Assembly: GCA_014529385.2 (NCBI GenBank)
Contig: CM043945.1
Location: 153,329,741 to 153,389,740, forward strand
DNA from: Adiantum capillus-veneris
Lineage: Eukaryota > Streptophyta > Polypodiopsida > Polypodiales > Pteridaceae
Length of the DNA: 60,000 nucleotides
Reading direction: 5' to 3'
Each line of letters begins with the position of its first letter. Position 1 is the first letter of the stretch. This document shows positions 34,159 to 46,560 of this stretch, in pieces. The translations under genes and the position numbers were made by a program. Under the pieces are notes generated by a model. The model saw nothing but the letters and a program-made list of their open reading frames with translations. It ran no database searches and was not told the DNA's origin.

Positions 34159-36080
34159 GGAGGAGTGAAAAATTCATTGAGTCCTTTTGCGCACGATGTG
34201 GGTACACAGCTGAAACGGGGCTAATGGGGGTACGTGACTAGATCAATCAAGCCACAATCGCATAGTGTGGTCATTGATCCAAAACAATGTGAGAAAGGAT
34301 GTCTTCAGGTGTGGTCCCATGTTGATGTAGATATTATGTACGTGCTTAGAAGTAGAGGGTAAGTGAAAAGTGGACATTGAAAAAAATATGGACCAGTCAT
34401 TAATAGGTGTCATCATCACTGTTTGAAAAGAAAGATCTTGTATCTTCTAGCTTAATAGCTTAATATTGTACAACATTAAATAGAAAAGAGAACTTGTACA
34501 TCAGGCCCAGAATATGATGTTATCCATCAAAAACAACAGGAACTCCATCAAGTATAGGCAATTCAGCCAAATGAAAGTGACATTTAGACATTTTCCCCTA
34601 AAGTAGGAGGAGACATGAATGCCATAATATACGTGTCAAGTGAGTATCATAAATATCTTTGTGCAAGTTGTGCTACTTCTTTCCATGGCATCCCCAAAAG
34701 GTTCTTGATGACTTAGGAGTGCTATTGACTTGATTTCTTGTAGCAATGTACAAAATGATAGTGGTCCTTGGGTTGCTATCAAGCAAGTACAATTGATCTA
34801 TGCGGATGACAATGTAGCCAAGTTCAAAATGTGCACACAAGGTCAAAAGTAGATGCATAGCTTCCTAAGCACACCATCAGAAGGGGCGAATCATGGAGTT
34901 CAAGCAGACACAAAATGGCAAGCTGCTTCTGGCAAGGTGCAACATCTGCATATAGCTTCTCAATTGAAGCTAGGACAACGTTAAGTCAACCAAGGTTTTC
35001 TAAAAAGTGTATGGTCCCTTGTATTTGAATACATAGGATTGTGTCTTTTCTTCTTTCACCTCATACGTTGCTTCAAATGTGTGCATAATATGTTGTTTGT
35101 TCATTCTAGCAGAAACGTTTCCATCTAATTTTGTAGAGTGGGCCTTAATAGAATCCTTCACAAGGACCTTTGAGGCCATCCACATGGAACATGGAAAATT
35201 TCTATATATTGGTTGTCTATCCTATGAGCTTGCCTCATGGCTCCCATGCCCGGGGGGGAGGGGGGGGGGCGGGGAGGAGGAGAATAAAAAAATTCCTATC
35301 AAATGGGCTCAATAGTCAAAAATATCTTGTTCTATATTATCTTGAATTCTCACATTTATAAGGGTGTTAAAAAAAAGATCTTGAAAAAAATTACGAATCA
35401 AATAGCAAAATGGTCCCTTCTATTAAGGAGAAATTCATAGCTAAGGGTTTTTATAAGTAGCCCTTGAACGCATGCAATATATATATATATATATATAGTG
35501 ATTTCCTCGAGCCTTACATGACATCCTTCTTGTAGCCATACTTATGTCACACCTAAGAAAAATGGGTATGTCAATCTATCTCCCATTCACTCACCAAGCC
35601 TAGAGATTTTGAAATGGAATACGTCAAACAACGTACCAATATCAACAACCAAAAAGGAGAATGGAGGTGTATGTGCATGCAACCATGAAGTGTACCTATG
35701 GGTTGTAGAAAGGAATGCTAAGATGGTTTAAGCCTCTCCATGTGTTTGTGTATAGCTTTCAATTGTAGGGTGTCCAATCCCCGTTTTGTCGATTCCCAGG
35801 TTTTTGCAATCCTTTGCCATCCAGGGGGCATCTCCATGGAAGCTTGTAGAGTTTTTGGTTCAAACAACACGGAGATCAATTCCGCGAAGTTATCCCCTAT
35901 CTCCCCCATCCCGTATTCGCAAACAAACTTCAAATTGAAAACTTTAGAAATACTCTTCAATACCAAAAATTGAACTACACTACTTCTATCAAGGTTAGAC
36001 AACTACTCTTTTCTTATGGTACCTAGCTTTCCATTTTAGGAAGCTAAAAGGTCATCCTATAATTTATGAGTTTTTGAGCT
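34159..36080. other. flanking DNA; repeat remnant then no convincing gene
   Basis: 34159-34330 continues the ~190-bp tandem repeat interrupted at 13489. The rest has no supported gene. It holds a G-run (35252-35280), a TA microsatellite (35480-35498) and a minus-strand open stretch (36002-35718, 94 codons, starting MSNLDRSSVVQFLVLKS). That stretch has protein-like composition but no domain I recognise, and it may be a fragment. Confidence 0.55.
35718..36002 (-). CDS. hypothetical short ORF (94 aa)
   Basis: Balanced amino-acid composition with segments such as EMPPGWQRIAKTWESTKRG and a basic end (HKHMERLKPS). No signal peptide, membrane span or family is recognised, and no partner or promoter is evident nearby. 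It could be a remnant of a retroelement or host exon, or a chance ORF. Confidence 0.2.
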   Translation of the reverse strand: MSNLDRSSVVQFLVLKSISKVFNLKFVCEYGMGEIGDNFAELISVLFEPKTLQASMEMPPGWQRIAKTWESTKRGLDTLQLKAIHKHMERLKPS

Positions 36081-36659
36081 TTCCATTAGAGCTTAAACCT
36101 AAAATACATGGTAGTCACTAAAGATTACACCTAAGTGAAAAGTTACCATTAATGCTTAGCTTAAGAGTGCAAATCTACCTTTGAAACTTAACTTAATGCT
36201 GTATAGATACTCTTAGTACTTAACCTAATTGCGGGGTTTCCATTAAAGCTTAAACCTAAAAATGCAAGGTAGTCACTAAAGCTTACAGCTAAGTGCAAAG
36301 TTACCATTAAAGCTTAGCTTATGATATAAATCTACCTTTGAAGCTTAACTTTATGATGCATAGATACTCTTATCACTTGATCCTAATTGCAAGGTTTCCA
36401 TTAAAGCTTAAAACCTAAAAATACAAGGTAGTCACTAAAGCGTACACCTAAGTGCAAAGTTACCATTAAAGCTTAGCTTACGTGAGTAAATCTACCTTTG
36501 AAGCTTAATTTATGATGCATAGATACTCTTATCACTTGACCCTAATTGCAAGGTTTCCATTAAAACGTAAAACCTAAAAGTACAAGGTAGTCACTAAAGC
36601 GTACACCTAAGTGCAAAGTTACCATTAAAGCTTAGCTTACGAGAGTAAATCTACCTTTG
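36080..36659. repeat. ~157-bp tandem repeat array (left part)
   Basis: The phrase TTCCATTAAAGCTTAAACCTAAAA begins units at about 36081, 36238, 36397 and 36553. Each unit continues with AAGGTAGTCACTAAAGC, AGTGCAAAGTTACCATTAAAGC and TCTACCTTTGAAGCTTAA. The array is cut at 36659 by the chromovirus and resumes at 47270. Confidence 0.9.
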
Positions 36660-37747
36660 TGTGAGGTCCCTGCCCCTTTTTGAGAGGAGCGGAGTACCTT
36701 TGATAGGTTTCCAATCCTGAGAAAGAAAAACCAACGGACATTGCCTTAGCTACTACGTAGCAACGGGCATGAACCGTTAGTGAAGGATTGGTCCTATCTC
36801 GCTATGGCGGAGAGTGACCACCATAACCCTATCTAAAAACTATCTATAATCAATTATACCTAAAAGTATAAATCTTAGAGTGACCAACCTGTGCGCTTTT
36901 TTCCCCATGTTTCAGAAGCACAGCCGCCAAGGTTTGTCTCTTTTAATATTTATGACTAATAAAAAAAAATTCTATCGTTGGAAAGTTACCCGACTCATCG
37001 GGTCCACCCGTCCATAGAATGATACCATCGGGGTATCATTCTCCCACTTTCCACACCACACTCACCCTTCTTTTGTTATCTAATTACTACCACACTGTTT
37101 AAACATACATGTTCCTTTACTTTATTTATGATACTGGTTCGTTAAAACATCCCTTCAAACAATATTACAAACAATTGTCAAACAAGAAGTCATCCAATTT
37201 TAAACCAACAACCCTTAGATTAGGTTCACTCAAGAATCTCTATTGGTGCTATTATGTCCGATCGGTATATACATTATTTATAAAAACCCTTGTCTTCATG
37301 AGCGTCCCATTATACAGCTCGACAACTATTCGTTGTGCTAATATGGATGTACTCTCGTCACAGCAACAACGGTGCCAATCTGGGCGTCATCCTCACGCCA
37401 CGGCAAAACAAAACCACAGTATCTAGCTGGGCTAATCTGGGTGTACTCCCACCACAGCATCAGTGGTGCCATCTTGGGAGTCATCTCACGCCGCGGCAAC
37501 TGCCACATAATACCAGCGCTAATAAGTAGAGAGACTTGAGAGAAACCATATCGAAGGTTTTGGACAAACATTCTTTCCTATAGCAACCAGTTTAACCAGA
37601 CAATCTTTCCTACTTGTCAAACATATGACGAGTTTCTTGGGGTTAAGCCCCGTGGTTTCAGTCCATGTTTTCTTTTCATAAGGTAAATAATATATTCTTA
37701 TGGTCTCGCATATGCAATGATGCATAACTTGAAACGGCAATACTAAC

Positions 37748-37870
37748 CTGTACCATAGCTCCGATTGGTCCGATTGGTGGAGACATAGCATTTTCCGCAG
37801 GAGTTCCACCGTTACTTGTACCGGCTTCATCATCATTAGCGCCTTGTGTTCGAGCACGCTTTGGAGCCAT
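37748..37870 (-). other. LTR copy of candidate gag first exon (3' LTR)
   Basis: Same 41-codon ORF and splice donor as 45714-45592, with a few substitutions. In the 3' LTR it would not be expressed as part of gag, but its conservation between LTRs is expected from LTR templating. Confidence 0.5.
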
Positions 37871-38299
37871 TTTTTTGTACTACACTTATGGTATACACTT
37901 AGAACTTTAAATTGGTCAATTTCCTTAGTAATCTCCTTGTTTTCAAAGAGAGTCTGTAATTTGAACCCTCGCCAACTTGGATTCACACTTAGTGTTGTTG
38001 TTCTACATCTAATTTCTATACATCAAATATTTGCTAATCTTAATTAATAAAAAATTAAGTGTGTAAATTACGAGTGAAAGTTTAGGAATGCATTACTTTT
38101 ATGCATGACATTTCTAATCCAATTCTAACTTCAATTCTATACTTCAACTAAATCAATTTTTAGTATTATTCAAAATTCTATTTAACCTAATAGACAATAA
38201 CATTGGTGAATGAGAATTTCATGTATAATAAGAATATGACGAGTTCTCTTATGTATTAACTTTCAATTAACAATATATAAGTTAATAGTGAAGATGTAC

Positions 38300-38700
38300 T
38301 AACTAGAGAGAGTAGGTATACTTAGAGAGATTAGAGTAAGAGAAAACATACACACACATCTTTTCTAAAGTTAATTGAATCTTACTATCCATTAGAAAGA
38401 TTAGAGTAAAAGAGAACACACACACATACTTTTCTAAAGCTAATTGAATCTCACCAATCTATTAGAGAGATTAGAGTAACAGATAAGACACACACACACA
38501 CACACATATCCTTCTTAAAGCTAATTGAATCTTACTAATCTATTAGAAGATTAGAGTAAGAGATAGCACACACACACACATAGCTAATTGAATCTTACTA
38601 ATCCATTAGAGATTAGAGTAATAGATAGCACACACACACATAACTAATTGAATCTTACTAATCTATTAGAGAGATTAGAGTATATCCTTCTTAAAACTAA
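38300..38700. repeat. minisatellite within the chromovirus LTR
   Basis: About six imperfect copies of AGATTAGAGTAANAGA, a CACACA run and CTAATTGAATCTTACTAATC. The same block occurs at 46160-46560 in the other LTR with different CA-run lengths. Confidence 0.85.
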
Positions 38701-39407
38701 TTGAATGCTCACTTAATACGCACCTTATTAATCCACTAGAGTTTTTGCTCTCTTAGTGGTTTGTGGACGCCTTCTCTCTAAGAGAAGTGACAGCACTTTG
38801 TGAGCGCTATAGAGGCAATCTCCATGTCTAAAGTGTGAGCATGGATGCTCTATTTATAGCAAAAAAGAAAACGTCCAACTTTCCCCCCCCCCCCCCCCCC
38901 CCCCCCCCAAAAAAAAATCATACCCGCGTTTTTGGTACCCTTGTGGTACCCATGAGCTTGACCACTTTGTCATTATCATCAAAAGATAAGGCCACACAAG
39001 CTCCCCCTCATTAAGATTAGTCAAGAGTAGCCTCTCCTTTTTCATGTGACAGTGTGTCCCACTTTGTCCCCTCCTATGTGAGTCCATGTGCCTTCATTTG
39101 TCATCCTTGTGTATTCTTTTGTCTTTATAATTATTTTATTTATTTTCTTAATGATAATTTACTTTACATTTTTAAGTTAAACTTTACAGTAGTAAAAGAA
39201 AATTCTACAATCAGTAAATAAGTCTTGCAATAAGTTAGTTAGTGATTCATATAGCTAAACATGTCAGAATTTTGTAGCGTAAATTTTAATTTCTAGGTTT
39301 TCTCAACCTACAATTCATAATTTGAACTCGAATATCTTAAATAAGGAGTGATGGTTCAAAAAAATACAAATGCGTAATAGAACTTGTGTGCAATTAGAGA
39401 CCTTACA

Positions 39408-39422
39408 ATCTCCCCAACTTAG
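39408..39422 (-). other. polypurine tract of the chromovirus
   Basis: On the minus strand AAGTTGGGGAGAT directly precedes the LTR start TGTAAGGTC. Confidence 0.8.
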
Positions 39423-39436
39423 AATTATAGATGCCC

Positions 39437-42400
39437 TCATCTCAAGAAAAGTAAAGGGTAATCCTTAAGAAGGGATGTCTCATCTTCCCAAGTAGCATCT
39501 TCTATATGGAAATCTTTCCATAAGATAAGATATTCTTTGATGGATATATTCCTAATCTTTCTCTCTCGAGTTTCTAGGATAGTATCAGGTTGGAATTGTA
39601 GAACATCTTGGGCAGGTAAAATGATTTGCTCATCATCAAGGACATGGTCAGGGTTATATACATAAGGTTTTAACAGGCTTACATGAAATACATCATGCAC
39701 TTTGAGATGATAAGGGAGTTTTAGTCTATATGCTTGATCACTTACAACCTTGATTATTTCGTCAGGTCCACAATATCGGTAGCTAAGCTTCTTATGCCTT
39801 CCGAGAGACAGATTGATCTTTTTGGGCTTTACTAGTAAAAAAACTTTGTCGCCTTCTTTGAAAATCCGATCAAATCTTTGTAAGTTGGTGTACTTCTTTT
39901 GTTGATCTTGAGCCGCTTGAATATCCCTTCGAATAGCTTTGGTTTGAGCTTCCATTTCTTCAAGCATTTTCTTTGAGGCTTCTACCCTTATAGTGGGGTC
40001 AGAAAAGTTAAGAGGTGATAAACATTCTTGACCATAAAGAGCATTAAAAGGTGTCATTCTAATACTTCTATGAGTAGAGGAATTGTATGCATACTCTACC
40101 AAGGGTAGGTATTGAATCCACTTGCGAGGTTCTCTATTGCAGTAGTCTCTGAGGATGTCTTCAATTACTTGATTAACTCTTTTAGTTTTGCCATCAGTTT
40201 GAGGATGATAAGCAGTACTAAAACATAATTGGGTTCCAATAGCTTGAAACAATGATACCCAAAACTTTGAAGTAAACTTGGCATCATGATCGCTAACAAT
40301 CCTCTTGGGTAAACCATGAATTCTGAAAACCTCCTTCACAAACAGAAGAGCAATATCTGAAGCTGTAAAGGTTGTCTTGACTGGGAGTAAGTGAGCCACT
40401 TTAGTAAGCAAGTCGACTATGACCACGATTGAATCATATCCAGCTTGGACAGAAGGAAACCCGGTGATAAAGTCCATGCTAATACATTCCCATTTCATTT
40501 GGGGAATATCTAAAGGATGTAATTTACCTGGCATCTTTAGTCTCTCTGCCTTAATCCTTTGACAAGACAAACACTGCTTGACATAGCGAAGGACATCACC
40601 CTTCATACCTTGCCAATAGTATCTTCTGCGAATTGCATTGATGGTTTTGGCATAAACTGGATGTCCTGAAGTTGGGCCATCGTGTGCTTCATATAGGATA
40701 GCATTCCTTAGGGTAGAATCCTTAGGTATGCATAATTGATTTCTATAGTAAATTTTCCCATCTTCTAAGGAGTAATATAGAGTTTTAGGCTGATTTGATG
40801 ATACCCTCTCTTCACGTAGGATACTAGCAAGCATCTGGTAATGTGTATCTCTGACAACAGCATAGGAGACCTTGTCTAAAATAGGGTTGTTAGCCATGGA
40901 AATTGCCCCCAAAAAAGCTTTACGGCTTAGGGAATTTTCCACAACATTATCCTTACCTGGTCTAAATTTAATATCAAAATCATATTCGTGCATGAGCTCT
41001 ATCCATCTCCTCTGTCTCATGTTAAGGTTAGGTTGGGTAACAATCCACTTAAGGCTCTTGTGATCTGTTACCAACTGGAATTTGCGCCCAATAGATAATG
41101 TCTCCATAGCTTGAGAGCATGAATAACTGCTAGCAATTCTAAATCATGTGTAGCATAATTCACTTCATGAATCCTAAGCTTCCGAGAAGTATAAGCTACA
41201 GGCCTTCCTTCTTGAGTAAGGACTCCTCCTAATGCAAGGTTACTAGCATCTGTGATCACCTCGAATTCTTGGGTGAAGTCTGGAAGTTTTAAGAGAGGTT
41301 CTGAAGCAAGATACTCCTTAAGCTGTTTGAAGCAAGATTCATGTTTTTCTTCCCAAAGTATCGTAGCTCCTTTCTTTAGCAAGTCAGTTAGTGGTGCAAC
41401 TTTAAGAGCATAGTCCTTTACAAAGATCCTGTACCACCCTGTGATACCTAAGAACCCTTTGACTTCGGTTTGTGAAGTGGGTTGAGGCCATTCCACAATA
41501 TCTTTGACTTTGTCAGGGTCAACAGAGAATCCTTCAGGTGAAATGATAAACCCTAAGTAACAGACCTTAGGGGTAAAGAAGGTACATTTGCTCTTCTTTG
41601 CATACAGCTTATTTTGGCGTAAAAGCTCTAACACTTTCCTAACATGTCCTTCATGCTCTTCCTCTGATTTGGAATAAATTAAGATATCGTCAAAGAATAC
41701 TAGGACAAAATCATCCAAGAATTCTCTAAAGATATCGTGCATCAGACGATTGAAAGTTGCAGGAGCATTCGTTAATCCGAAAGCCATCACTGTAAATTCG
41801 TAATGACCATAACGAGTGTTGAAAGCTGTTTTGGAGATATCAGCCTCCTGGATTCGAATTTGATGATAGCCAGATCGAAGATCGATCTTTGTGAATATTT
41901 TGGCTCCATGTAATCTGTCCAGCATCTCATCAATACGAGGAATTGGATATTTATTCTTGATGGTAACCTGATTTAAGCCCCTATAATCTATGCAAAGTCG
42001 AAGAGAGCCATCCTTTTTTCTTTTGGAAGATAACAGGTGCACCCCATGGAGATGTACTAGGTCGGATAAACCCTTGCTCAATCAACTGCTTGAGCTGCTC
42101 CTTGAGTTCTATAGCCTCTAGAAGTGACATCTTGTACGGCGCTCTTGAGACTGGTTCACTACCAGGAAAAATTTTGATTTCATGGTCTACCTCCCTAGGT
42201 GGTGGTAGTTCAGAAAGTTCACTGGGGAAAACATCCAAAAATTCTTCTAGCCACATTGGTTCAGGGTTGAAGAAGATTTTTCTACTTTGTTTAGCTTGAC
42301 TACAAAAAGTTGTTGACCCTTGCGTAACCCTTTCAAAAGACGATTAGCTTTGACCAAGTAAGATTTTGGTCGTCCATTCTGGCCTTGAATAGTGACTTCT

Positions 42401-42858
42401 TGACCTAGGTTGTCCACAAAAGTAACACTTCCTTGGGCACAATGGATATTGGCATTATGACTGGCTAATCAATCCATTCCAAGAATTCCATCATAGATTC
42501 CTATGGGTAAGGTTTGAAAAGTAGCAGAACTAGAGTATTCTCCCAACTTGAAATCTATTTTTCCCACAGTGTACTGAGATAACACCTCCTTTCCATTGGA
42601 TAATTCAACTCTCATCTTTCTTGCAGGGTGTTGATTAAGTCCTAACCTCCTTAAACATTTAGGTGACAAGAAAGAATGAGTACTACCACAATCAATAAGA
42701 AGCTCAAATTTTTCACCTCGGTGATTTGCAGGTGTTTGAATGACAGCATATTGTTGTCTTGCTCTTGGGTTATCAATTGCAGCATGTAGAGTTGCTCTTT
42801 CCTCTTGTTCTTCTCCCAATGTTGGTTCTCCTATGATAGCATTGACTCTGGCAGCCAT
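39437..42858 (-). pseudogene. chromovirus protease-RT-RNase H-integrase-chromodomain
   Basis: The protease (42858-42469) has LIDCGSTHSF, a D-C-G where D-S-G is usual, and its GMD is followed by a TGA where Trp is expected. RT (about 42200-41300) has the [16 protein letters not shown] motif and an FFDDILIYS active site. RNase H continues across a frameshift near 41100. Integrase (about 40700-39900) has an HHCC-type finger (VKQCLSCQRIKAE) and D (SMDFITG), D (VSDHDAKF), but K in DGKTKRVNQ where the catalytic E normally sits. A chromodomain (ILETRERKIRN ... YLILWKDFHIEDATWE) ends the protein near 39450. Other frameshifts lie near 42280 and 42010. The chromodomain would guide insertion to modified chromatin. 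Confidence 0.92.
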
Positions 42859-42873
42859 TCTACGCCCTCGAAC

Positions 42874-43695
42874 TCATCCTCCATTTCTTCCTCCACGATT
42901 TATTATTTGGCCTCGTCCTCTAGCTCGATTAGGTGTATTTGTTGCGGAGACTCGCCTAGGACATACATTCCTGAAATGTCCTAGCTCGTTGCATTCATAG
43001 CATCTAAGATCTGCATTTTGAGCTCCATTTGCTGAAGCTGCAACTACTGGATGAGTTTGGTGAACTGGGTGAACTTGCCTTTGGTTCCACATCATAGGCC
43101 GTCCTCTCCTTCCAACATTCTTTAAATTTCCATTTCGTACCCTTTGAGAGTTTGACATCTCTTTAGCTAAGGGTTTAGCTCTTAAAAGAGCATCTTGCAA
43201 ATTTACAGGCCTCATGGCTTCTAGACGAGTATTTAAAGGAGCATTTAGCCCTTGGCAGAAACGGGCTACTTGTTGATCTGCGGTCATTGGCGGAGCATAG
43301 CGTCTAAGAGTTACAAATTTGGAGTAGTATTCTTCCACTGTAAGATGAAACTGACGTAAGTTGAAGAATTCGTTCATCTTAAGGGATTCGTGTGCGGGTG
43401 GAAGATAACGTCCTTTGACAGCATACTTAATGTCTTCCCAAGTTTGAGTGTTTTGAGCTACTTGGTTATCTTTGCAGTGTTGTTTCCACCAAAGCTTGGC
43501 ATCCCCCGTGAGACGAAACATAGCCAACATTGCTTGGTTATCGGGAGTAGTACCACCAGTAGAAAAATAATCCTCGATCTCTTTGAGCCACACTTCAGCA
43601 TCGCGCTCAACTAGGGCTCCTTCCCCTTTGAAAGATGGAAGTTTAGCTTGCTTGAGAAGTAGCTTTTTCTCTTGAAGAGATGTGTACACCGCACT
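42874..43695 (-). pseudogene. chromovirus gag (main exon)
   Basis: The open frame starts at 43695 directly after an AG acceptor (TTGCACAG), with no nearby ATG, and reads VYTSLQEKKLLLKQAKLPSF. The gag core follows (AEVWLKEIEDYF, LTGDAKLWWKQHC, ESLKMNEFFNLRQF), then a CCHC knuckle near 43010 (CYECNELGHFRNVC) and a GRGQIINRGGRNGG tail. A TGA at 42876-42874 separates it from protease in the same frame. Lack of a start codon together with the acceptor suggests that an upstream exon supplies the N-terminus. Confidence 0.88.
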
Positions 43696-43871
43696 CTGTG
43701 CAATATAGATTAAGTGAAACTTTATTGGATACTATAACTTTAATCCACTTTAAGGCAAGACTTGATCAGACAATAATACGAACAAAAGATAATATTAATC
43801 CAAACTTTATTTATATACACATTATTTACTACCAAGGCTGGTAGTCTTTAGGTACAAGGATTGTAATGTCT

Positions 43872-44375
43872 CTATATTTTGAGTTTAGTGACTACAAAAG
43901 GATAGGCTAAAGGATCAAGATAATAAGTTTCTTTTGACCCTTGAAAGCTATGAGATACACATATGGGTCGAATCCTACCACCATGGATAACTTTTGTAAC
44001 TTGGTTATAGACCCATTGAGTCTGAGATATCTTTTCTCCTCCCAAGGTAATGGTAGCATCCGGATTCTTAGTAGCAAGGAAAAGATAAACTTCGATGACT
44101 TTTAACTCCTCTGCCCAACGAAGTTTCTTGAGATTGGTATCCATGCACAATATCTTGTCAGCATTGATGGTATAGATTCCTCCAGATGGACTCCAATTGA
44201 TACCCCATCCTCTATGCACCCTTGGAATAGGTGGTGCAAACACCCTATCCAAAATCATCATCACCCTTTTTCGAAACTGATAATTTGGTGATTGGCATGC
44301 ATTTTCAAATACGATGGTGAACACCTGGAAATTCTGGTAGGCTGAATGAACATTTCCTGTACCAAGTAAGTTCAA
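43872..44375 (-). CDS. 167-aa ORF in the chromovirus leader, unknown function
   Basis: This intact ORF lies between the primer site and gag, in the same orientation (MNLLGTGNVHSAYQNFQVF ... FVVTKLKI). It is rich in hydrophobic and aromatic residues and looks like a folded protein. No retroelement domain is recognised. An AG just inside the start (TTGGTACAG) could be a splice acceptor. It is undamaged although the neighbouring pol has several breaks. It could be a captured gene piece or an accessory protein. Confidence 0.45.
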   Translation of the reverse strand: MNLLGTGNVHSAYQNFQVFTIVFENACQSPNYQFRKRVMMILDRVFAPPIPRVHRGWGINWSPSGGIYTINADKILCMDTNLKKLRWAEELKVIEVYLFLATKNPDATITLGGEKISQTQWVYNQVTKVIHGGRIRPICVSHSFQGSKETYYLDPLAYPFVVTKLKI

Positions 44376-44492
44376 TCTTCAATACCATATAAAAACTCAA
44401 AACAATTTTTCTAGGTTCTTCTATTATTTCAAACATTCGCATCCTTCAACATCCAAACATCAATCTAAAAATCTCCCCAAGCTTTAACCTAG

Positions 44493-44505
44493 GCTCTGAT
44501 ACCAG
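44493..44505 (-). other. primer binding site (initiator tRNA-Met)
   Basis: On the minus strand TGGTATCAGAGCC follows the 5' LTR after one base, matching the 3' end of plant initiator tRNA-Met. Confidence 0.92.
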
Positions 44506-45591
44506 TGTGAGGTCCCTGCCCCTTTTTGAGAGGAGCGGAGTACCTTTGATAGGTCTCCAATCCTGAGAAAGAAAAACCAACGGACATTGCCTTAGCTACT
44601 ACGTAGCCACGGGCATGAACCGTTAGTGAAGGATTGGTCCTATCTCGCTATGGCGGAGCGTGACCACCATAACCCTATCTAAAAACTATCTATAAGCAAT
44701 TATATCTAAAAGTATAAATCTTAGAGTGACCAACCTGTGCGCTTTTTTTCCCATGTTTCAGAAGCACAGCCGCCAAGGTTTGTCTCTTTTAAGATTTATG
44801 ACTCATAAAAAAAAAATTCTATCGTTGGAAAGTTACCCGACTCATCGGGTCCACCCGTCCATAGAATGATACCGTCGGGGTATCATTCTCCCACTTTCCA
44901 CACCACACTCACCCTTCTTTTGTTATCTAATTACTACCACACTGTTTAAACATACATGTTCCTTTACTTTATTTATGATACTGGTTCGTTAAAACAGCCC
45001 TTCAAACAGTATTACAAACAATTGTCAAACAAGAAGTCATCCAATTTTAAACCAACAACCCTTGGATTAGGTTCACTCAAGAATCTCTACTGGCGCTATT
45101 ATGTCCGATCGGTATATACATTATTTATAAAAACCCTTGTCCTCATGAGCGTCCCATACAGCTCGACAAGTATTCATTGTGCTAATCTGGACGTACTCCC
45201 GTCATAGCAACAATGGTGCCAATCTGGGCGTCATCCTCACGCAACGGCAAAACAAAACCGCAGTACCTAGCTGGGCTAATTTGGGTATACTCCCACCATA
45301 GCATCAGTGGTGCCATCGTGGGCATCATCTCACGCCTCGGCAACTGCCATATAATACCAGCGCTAATAATTAGACAGACTTGAGAGAAACCATACCGAAG
45401 GTTTTGGACAAACATTCTTTCCTATAGCAACCAGTTTAACCAGGCAATCTTTCCTACTTGTCAAACATATGACGAGTTTCCTGGGGTTAAGCCCCGTGGT
45501 TTCAGTCCATGTTTTCTTTTCATAAGGTAAATAATATATTCTTATGGTCTCGCATATGCAATGATGCATAACTTGAAACGGAAATACTAAC

Positions 45592-45714
45592 CTGTACCAT
45601 AGCTCCGATTGGTTCGATTGGTAGAGACATAGCATTTTCCACAGGAGTTCCACCGTTACTTGTACCGGCTTCATGATCATTAGTGCCTTGTGTTCGAGCA
45701 CGCTTTGGAGCCAT
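45592..45714 (-). CDS. candidate LTR-encoded first exon of gag
   Basis: ATG 45714 (MAPKRARTQG) opens 41 codons that end exactly at CAG|GTTAGT, a good splice donor, at 45592. The gag exon acceptor at 43695 is in the same phase 0. The predicted N-terminus has a basic patch and a Gly/Pro/Ala-rich stretch. The 1.9-kb intron would contain the U5/primer region and the 167-aa ORF. No transcript evidence is available here. Confidence 0.5.
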
Positions 45715-46159
45715 TTTTTTGTACTACACTTATGTTATACACTTAGAACTTTAAATTGGTCAATTTTCCTAGTAATCTCCTTGTTTTCAAAGAGAGTCTG
45801 TAATTTGAACCCTCGCCAACTCAGATTCACACTTAGTGTTGTTGTTCTACATCTAATTTCTATACATCAAATATTTGCTAATCTTAATTAATAAAAAATT
45901 AAGTGTGTAAATTACGAGTGAAAGTTTAGGAATGCATTACTTTTATGCATGACATTTCTAATCCAATTCTAACTTCAATTCTATACTTCAACTAAATCAA
46001 TTTTTAGTATTATTCAAAATTCTATTTAACCTAATTGACAATAACATTGGTGAATGAGAATTTCATCATGTATAATAAGAATATGATGAGTTCTCTTATG
46101 TATTAACTTTCAATTAACAATATATAAGTTAATAGTGAAGATGTACTAACTAGAGAGAG

Positions 46160-46560
46160 TAGGTATACTTAGAGAGATTAGAGTAAGAGAAAACATACAC
46201 ACACATCTTTTCTAAAGTTAATTGAATCTTACTATCCATCAGAAAGATTAGAATAAAAGAGAACACACACACATACTTTTCTAAAGCTAATTGAATCTCA
46301 CCAATCTATTAGAGAGATTAGAGTAAAAGATAACACACACACACACACACATATCCTTCTTAAAGCTAATTGAATCTTACTAATCTATTAGAAGATTAGA
46401 GTAAGAGATAGCACACACACACACATAGCTAATTGAATCTTACTAATCCATTAGAGATTAGAGTAATAGATAGCACACACACACACACACATAACTAATT
46501 GAATCTTACTAATCTATTAGAGAGATTAGAGTATATCCTTCTTAAAACTAATTGAATGCT
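46160..46560. repeat. minisatellite within the 5' LTR
   Basis: Counterpart of 38300-38700 with altered CA-run lengths. Confidence 0.85.

Larger units (their letters stand above)
36660..39407 (-). repeat. 3' LTR of the chromovirus (2748 bp)
   Basis: Near-identical to 44506-47269. It contains a minisatellite (38300-38700) of a ~75-bp unit with TTGAATCTTACTAATCTATTAGA and CACACACA runs, a long C-run followed by A-run (38884-38917), and the small ORF at 37870-37748. Confidence 0.95.

Noticed and set aside
36080-36659. Regular spaced repeats as a CRISPR-like array
   Set aside because: Units are ~157 bp, contiguous and diverged; a plant tandem repeat.
38884-38917. C-run then A-run as a possible structural signal
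   Set aside because: The other LTR has only a short C-run here; most likely slippage or sequencing error.
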